Source of the DNA: Petaurus breviceps papuanus
Lineage: Eukaryota; Chordata; Mammalia; Diprotodontia; Petauridae
Direction: 5' to 3'
NCBI GenBank assembly: GCA_028583685.1
Contig: JAMXIF010000003.1
Span: 56,995,236-57,059,235 of the forward strand
DNA length: 64,000 nt
Below, piece after piece: positions 58,261-64,000 of this stretch (position 1 is its first letter; the number at the start of each line of letters is the position of its first letter). Position numbers and translations under genes: made by a program. Below the pieces are notes generated by a model, which worked only from the letters and a program-made list of their open reading frames with translations, had not been told where the DNA came from and searched no databases.

Positions 58261-59154
58261 GCAGAAGGAAGAGTCTTTTGGAAGAATCAACAATCATTTA
58301 CTAAATGTTAACTGTTCCTGAAAATGTGCTTTACTATAAAGTCCTTTCCAACCCTCATCACCTATGCTGTTATTTTTATCTTCTAATTAATACAGTTGTT
58401 TTCTCTATATATCAAAATTTATCTTAAGAACAGAAGAGAAATATCTAAATATCTAAAGTAATGGAGCCAATGTAAATTACTTAGTCACATAGTTCCATAA
58501 TTAGATATACAAAATCAATTAAAACCACTGTTCTAAAAAGTTTAGCCTATGTCGTAAAAATGTGTAATGGATAATACTTAGATTTTTTCCAATTCTGTTT
58601 TTGATTACTGGATCTCTGAAGGTACATAAATTGCAAAGATAGATATTCACACACATATGCATGTATATATACATATATACAAACATATATGTATCCATAT
58701 GTTTATATGAAAATGACTAAAGCAAAAAAAGTTTTACTAAACTTTCATAAACACTAATGTATTTATTGGGCAACTGTAGTTTGAATTATTTACAGTTTTA
58801 TCGAAGGCCAGCTCAATAAATTGGTGCACTTTTAAAACACAAATGACATAACAATATTTGATTTCACAACTGCTTTTTATTAGCTTCATTGTTCAGAGGA
58901 ACATTATAATGCTAATTTAAAAGTTTTGAGAGTCAGTGAAATTATGATAAAAAGATAGAAAAGGAATTGTCACTAGACATCATTCAGCTCTATTTCTGTC
59001 TACAAATAAACTACTCAGTAATTTATTATTTTCATTCTACTGTGACTGATGCCTGAAAATGATAAATATAATTTCCTAAACTGAATGTTACCTCTTTCCC
59101 ACTTAACAAAAACACATTTAAAATGAATATCAGACCTTTTGAGAGATAGGATCT
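58261..59154. other. No gene; TA/CA-rich stretch
   Basis: A TATA/CACA-rich stretch lies at about 58640-58705. Otherwise no feature is recognised. Confidence 0.45.
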
Positions 59155-59375
59155 TATAGGGGATCAAGAGCTTATCTGGAAGCCAGGAAGTCCTTAGTTC
59201 AGTTGATGTGTCTGACATTTACTGACTGTATATACTTGGGTAAGATATGAACTCTCACTGCTTTAGGCAGTTGTCTAAGAATTTAAGTTTCAGAGAATAT
59301 GGGGACTGGCATTGTTAGAAAGAATTCCCTCATCACAGATTTCTCTCTACCAATAAAATCACAGGTCTCATCTCT
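59155..59375 (+). mobile_element. Mar1-like marsupial SINE
   Basis: 'ggaagccaggaagtccttag', 'gtgtctgacatttactgact', 'actgctttaggcagttgtct' and 'gaattccctcatcacagatt' followed by 'aataaaatcacaggtctcat' match the element at 29660-29885. Confidence 0.75.
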
Positions 59376-60741
59376 ATTCAAATAGAAGGGCTTCAAGATC
59401 TAAAACTTAATCCAATATACAAGAAACAAGTATAAGTTAATCTTTCATGATAGTTAACAATAGTAAATAATAAATTTATCTTACTTAGACTATCCACAAA
59501 ATATCCAAGCTAATTTCTACTATGATCAATTTAGTAAATAAAATTTAATAAATATTTATATCATGTATAAATACATTTATTAAATATATACAAATAAATT
59601 TAATCAATATAAAATAAAATAAAAATTAAATAAAGCTTAATAAAGCATCCATTTTAGTAGCACCTTTTGAGGAAAGACCTTTTCCAACCTTTGAAGTCCT
59701 ACATGATTTACTCTTTAGTGACCTCCCCTTAGCCATAGAGTTAGAGTCAGAGTTGCTATTCAAAGTCAAATCTCCAAACTATGGTGGAATACTCATTATA
59801 TAACACAATGGCAACTATCCTGTCCAAGGTGAAAGATGTGTTTATCTTGTTTTATTAAAAAGAAAATTATCATAAATTAAATCCATAAACTTTTTGAATA
59901 ATCATAAATGGAGAACTTGTTCTAACGAGATTCTGTAAGCAAATACAACCAGATATATGTTACAGAAAGTTTGAAGACATGATACACCTTAATGATACTA
60001 AAGTGCTTTCTGCTTACCCATAACATACTTTAATTTTTAAAAAGATAACCCAAAATCCATACTGCTTTAGTATCACAAAATGGGAGATCATTCAATCTCC
60101 ATTACCTGCCTTGAGCAGTGTTTCCTAGTGCTTCACCTTTAGTTGTGTTTCATTTCAACTAAACTCAAACTAGTTCATAAAATGGCACTTAACAATGTTT
60201 TTCTTAGAAAGAATAGGCATTTTCACCTCCAGGCTTCAATAGTCATAGCGGCAAACTAACATCATATGTCTGCAATTACAGCAGCTCCAATTATGGTGAA
60301 ATTACAAAAGGGAGATTGCTCTAATTGGAAAATTACTTTTAAAACATCCATTAGAACAACTTAGCACATTTGGGCTCTGGAAATTTTGGATAAGTTGCCA
60401 TTGTCATTTCACATAAATTAATGAATATTTTAGGCATGGTGTTGTATGAGTCATATGTTTATGGTTCATCTTCAAATATAAAAAGCCCAAATGAAATTAT
60501 TTTAAATGGAATGTTTTTGTTTTGTTCTGTTTTATTTTATTTTTGGTAAATATGTGTATGCATGCACACGTGATACCCACACAAGCAAAAAATTATAATT
60601 ATATCTACTTGTAGCAACAAGATCCTTATCTTGAATACAAATTGTTAGATATAATTTTCCCAACTTTTTTGTTTCTTTATGGCATTCATTCATTCATTCA
60701 ATAAACCATCACAATCCAGTGACAGTGCAGAGTCAAGGTGA
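59376..60741. other. No gene; extremely AT-rich core
   Basis: From about 59510 to 59650 the sequence is almost only A and T, with AATAAATT-type repeats. From 60230 to 60480 it is repeat-free with several ATTA cores. A CATT run lies near 60685-60699. No gene is seen. Confidence 0.45.
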
Positions 60742-60746
60742 CTGAT
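60742..60746. repeat. LTR target-site duplication (left)
   Basis: CTGAT here is repeated exactly at 61427-61431, directly outside the two ends of the LTR. Confidence 0.8.
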
Positions 60747-61426
60747 TGTAGCAGCAAGCACCCTAGCATACCCAGGTTGACTGCTAGCACAGGTTCTTAG
60801 ATCTCCTTTTCTAAGGGAAAGCAACTCAAAATGGGTTAACAATCTTACTTTAATCAAACATATATCATTTACCTAGTTTAGGGGGAAAAGTCAGCACCTG
60901 AACTTCAGAGAATACAACCAGAAGTTACAAGCAGACTAAAAAATACAGAGAATCAGATAAGGAGATTTCCAGCTAACCATTACATCCATCCATATTTATT
61001 TACAAGAGAGGGCAAACACCAACATCTAGGTTTTCAGCACCGGGGTCCTCAAAGGCTGCCCAGAGTCTCATCTGACCAAATCACACAACTCTTTCCAAAG
61101 TGAGCCTCAAAGCAAAACCTCACATCAGGGAATATATAGCCTTCTCCTGGGTCAGAGAATGTCACAACCCTCTTGACCTACTTCCCAATTACAAAGTAAC
61201 AAGATATGGGCGTTCCTGAAAAAAAGCAAAACAAAACAAACCAAACCAAACAACCAAACAAACAAACAAAAAAAAAAACAAGCCTCCCTCCACAAGCTCC
61301 ATGTGACCACATTCAGCCTATTAGAGAGCAGAGTATATTTTCAAATCAGGGAAGGTTCTCAGATTCACTTAAGCCTATCAAGGGGCCAAGGGGCAGGAAG
61401 ATCTTCAGATTCCCATTACCATTACA
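60747..61426 (-). mobile_element. Solo LTR of a retrovirus-like family, 680 bp
   Basis: On the minus strand it starts TGTAATGG at 61426 and ends GCTACA at 60747, with a perfect 5-bp duplication (CTGAT) outside. It holds a TATA-like box ('ggctatatattccc') and an ATTAAA signal, and shares text with the LTR at 47917-48449 over most of its length. The extra length includes a T-rich simple tract at about 61215-61280 (A-rich on the plus strand). No internal genes are attached. The ends look whole. The 5-bp duplication suggests an ERVL/ERV3-type family. Confidence 0.85.
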
Positions 61427-61431
61427 CTGAT
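61427..61431. repeat. LTR target-site duplication (right)
   Basis: CTGAT matches 60742-60746. Confidence 0.8.
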
Positions 61432-61906
61432 AATGACTTGGTATGCAGTGGATGACTTGGTGTCTTAGTTGTATAACAAAGTTCTAAGATTTCCACAACA
61501 CCTAATTCAACTCTTTTCATGGCCATTGGAACAAATTGTACTCATTTACCCATTCCATTAAGGGGAAGTCTTCATATGTTTAGAGTAGAAACCCTTCCCC
61601 TAACTCACTGAAGGGTTTGATTCTTCTTGGTTACTCTCAACCTGGTTCAGCTGTCAGTCAAAACATTTTTAACAGGGTGTGGATACTTCATATGCTATAA
61701 CTTCTTGAAGAAATTTGGGTGTAACAAGTAGACACTGCAAAGCCTTCAAACTTTAATGCAGAGAGAGCTATTCTAATTATCTGGCCACATTGTTCAAATG
61801 ACAAGAGCATGATTATTTAAAAGACTATTTTACAGAGAATTCACACAAGGAAAGCACTCACATTATAGGTAGCCGAATGATACAAGGACACTTTAAAAGT
61901 CTCTAT
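61432..61906. other. No recognised feature
   Basis: Interval between the LTR and the processed pseudogene, without an identifiable element. Confidence 0.45.
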
Positions 61907-62602
<696 letters not shown>

Positions 62603-62615
62603 AAAGAAATTTGGA
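62603..62615. repeat. Right target-site duplication of RPL12 retrocopy
   Basis: AAAGAAATTTGGA pairs with 61907-61919. Confidence 0.92.
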
Positions 62616-62900
62616 ATTGATTAGGTGACATGAGAGATGCTAGAAAAGGACCACCCAGCACTGTGTGCTTGTACCAAAGAAGGCACTGTGCTCTATGAGC
62701 AAAAAAGAACTGGAGTAGCTCAAAAGAAACTCAAGATGCACACATTGAGAGAATTCAACCCAAATATTCACATGGATTATTTGTGACCAACATGTGATTA
62801 TATTCTAAGCTCATACTGCTCTGATCAGTCACAATCAGACACATTATAACTTAATGTTAACTTAGTGATGTCATTTTGGATCTCTTTTGAGAATGAAGGA
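62616..62900. other. No recognised feature
   Basis: Short unrecognised interval after the pseudogene. Confidence 0.45.
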
Positions 62901-62902
62901 CA

Positions 62903-63060
62903 ACATCATTCAATAAACATTTATTTAACTACTATGTATAAATTCACAAGGTAAGGACTGAGGATAAAAAATAACACAAATAACACTTGACCTCCAGGAG
63001 GTGACATTCTACTGGGAGGATGGGAGGGGGAGAAATATAATATTTAAACATGTGATATCT
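62903..63060 (+). repeat. Old L2/CORE-SINE-like fragment
   Basis: 'caataaacatttatttaact', 'actatgtataaattcacaag', 'gactgaggataaaaaataac' and 'ctccaggaggtgacattcta' match the repeat type at 26005. Confidence 0.65.
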
Positions 63061-63134
63061 TTGATCATATTCTGAAATGAATGGCCAGTGACATGTGGAA
63101 TGATATGTAATAACATATTCTAAACTCTCCAATC

Positions 63135-64000
63135 TTTTAAGGTAAAACCTGCAAGGTCCTGCATAATCCTGGCTATTGTTCTATGATATTTCAATTGTTT
63201 CTTTCTGGATGCTGTCAGTATTTTCTCCTTAATCTGATAATTCTGGAATTTGGCTATAATAGTCCTTGGTGTTTTCAATTTGGAATCTCTTTCAGGAGGT
63301 GATCAGTGGATTCTTATGATGACTATTTTACCCTCTGGTTCTAGGACCATGGGGAAGTTTTCCTTCATGATTTCTTGAAAGATGCTGCCTGGGCTCTTTT
63401 TTTCATCATGGTTCTCAGGTATACCAATAATTCCTAAATTATCTCTCCTGGATCCATTTTCCAGGTCAATTGTTTTTCCAATTAGGTATTTTACATTTTC
63501 TTCTTTTTGTCATTCTCTAGATTTTGTTTGACTGACTCTTTATGTCTCATAGTCATTAGCTTCCAGTTGCCCAATTCAAAATTTTAACCAATAGTTTTCT
63601 TACAATTGGCCAATTCTACTTTTAAAGGAGTTGTTTTCTTCAATGTAGTCCCCCCCCACATTCTGTAATTATATTTTGAAATTTTTATTCTATCTCTCTT
63701 AATTGTCTTTTAAAATCCTTCTTGAGCTCTTACAAGAAGACTGTTTGGGCCTGAGAACATTTCAAGTTCCTCTTTGAGGTTTCAGATATGGTTGTATTGA
63801 CCATGTTGTCCTCTCCTGAATGTGTGTTTTGATCTTCTCTGTCACCAAGATATTTCTCTCTGGTCACTATTTGTTTTTATTCTTCTTGCTCATGTTGTTT
63901 ACCTTTTTTCCTGAATTTTAAATTTGTTCTCTGTTTCTGGGTCTCAGGGGACACTGTACCAGACTTTTTGTGGGGATAGGGACCTGGTTTCTGGTTTTCT
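63135..64000 (-). mobile_element. L1 LINE: ORF1 C-terminus to 5' part, cut by window end
   Basis: The reverse of L1 ORF1 is clear. It includes 'gcaaggtcctgcataatcct' (C-terminal domain), 'ggaatttggctataatagtc', 'ctctttcaggaggtgatcag', 'attttaccctctggttctag', 'ggatccattttccaggtcaa' (LENRSR region) and coiled-coil text to about 63740. The 5'UTR then runs off the window. ORF2 and the 3' end are not present on the left, where the copy stops at about 63135 without an A-tail. Confidence 0.85.

Overview
This 64 kb window looks like gene-poor (intergenic or deep intronic) DNA from a marsupial. It is AT-rich and has no host gene with intact coding sequence. The marsupial assignment rests on the repeats. 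There are tRNA-derived SINEs whose consensus resembles the marsupial WSINE/WALLSI and Mar1 groups. There are L1 elements with marsupial-type 5'UTR, ORF1 and 3'UTR text, MIR-family CORE-SINEs, old L2 and CR1/L3 pieces, and RTE (BovB-like) LINE ends with SINEs that share their 3' tail. Several SINEs resemble WSINE1, which hints at an Australian lineage, but I cannot fix the species by eye.

Layout. 1-5.7 kb: mostly unrecognised DNA with L2 and MIR fragments. 5.77-10.1 kb: a plus-strand L1 with recognisable ends, a large internal deletion and a nested SINE, followed by an older L1 piece to 11.4 kb. 11.4-14.6 kb: half of a hAT-like element, two SINEs, and a (TC)n tract holding a 10-base assembly gap. 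14.6-22.9 kb: an L1 mosaic in both orientations with three nested SINEs, a palindromic hAT-like MITE, a CR1/L3 tail, and an ORF1-only L1 copy with its own A-tail. 22.9-36 kb: the longest low-repeat stretch, with scattered MIRs, one RTE 3' end and two other SINE types. 36-40.5 kb: locally less AT-rich, with one SINE, an LTR-like segment and unclassified DNA. 40.6-50.9 kb: old L1, L2, CR1/L3 and MIR fragments, including an L1 piece split by a solo LTR. 50.9-54.5 kb: a long minus-strand L1 fragment abutting an RTE-like reverse transcriptase fragment. 54.5-60.7 kb: sparse MIR/SINE fragments. 60.7-61.4 kb: a second solo LTR of the same family. 61.9-62.6 kb: an RPL12 processed pseudogene. 63.1-64 kb: L1 ORF1, cut by the window edge.

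The parts do not form a pathway. They record layered retrotransposition: L1 and its SINE and mRNA passengers (the RPL12 copy has a 13-bp target-site duplication), RTE and its SINE passengers, a retrovirus-like family left as solo LTRs, and a hAT DNA transposon family. I found no CRISPR array, rRNA or functional tRNA. The most useful second-look items are the related solo LTRs, the ORF1-only L1 copy, the deletion joining L1 ORF1 to ORF2 in frame, the palindromic MITE, and the unclassified 37.5-40.5 kb block.
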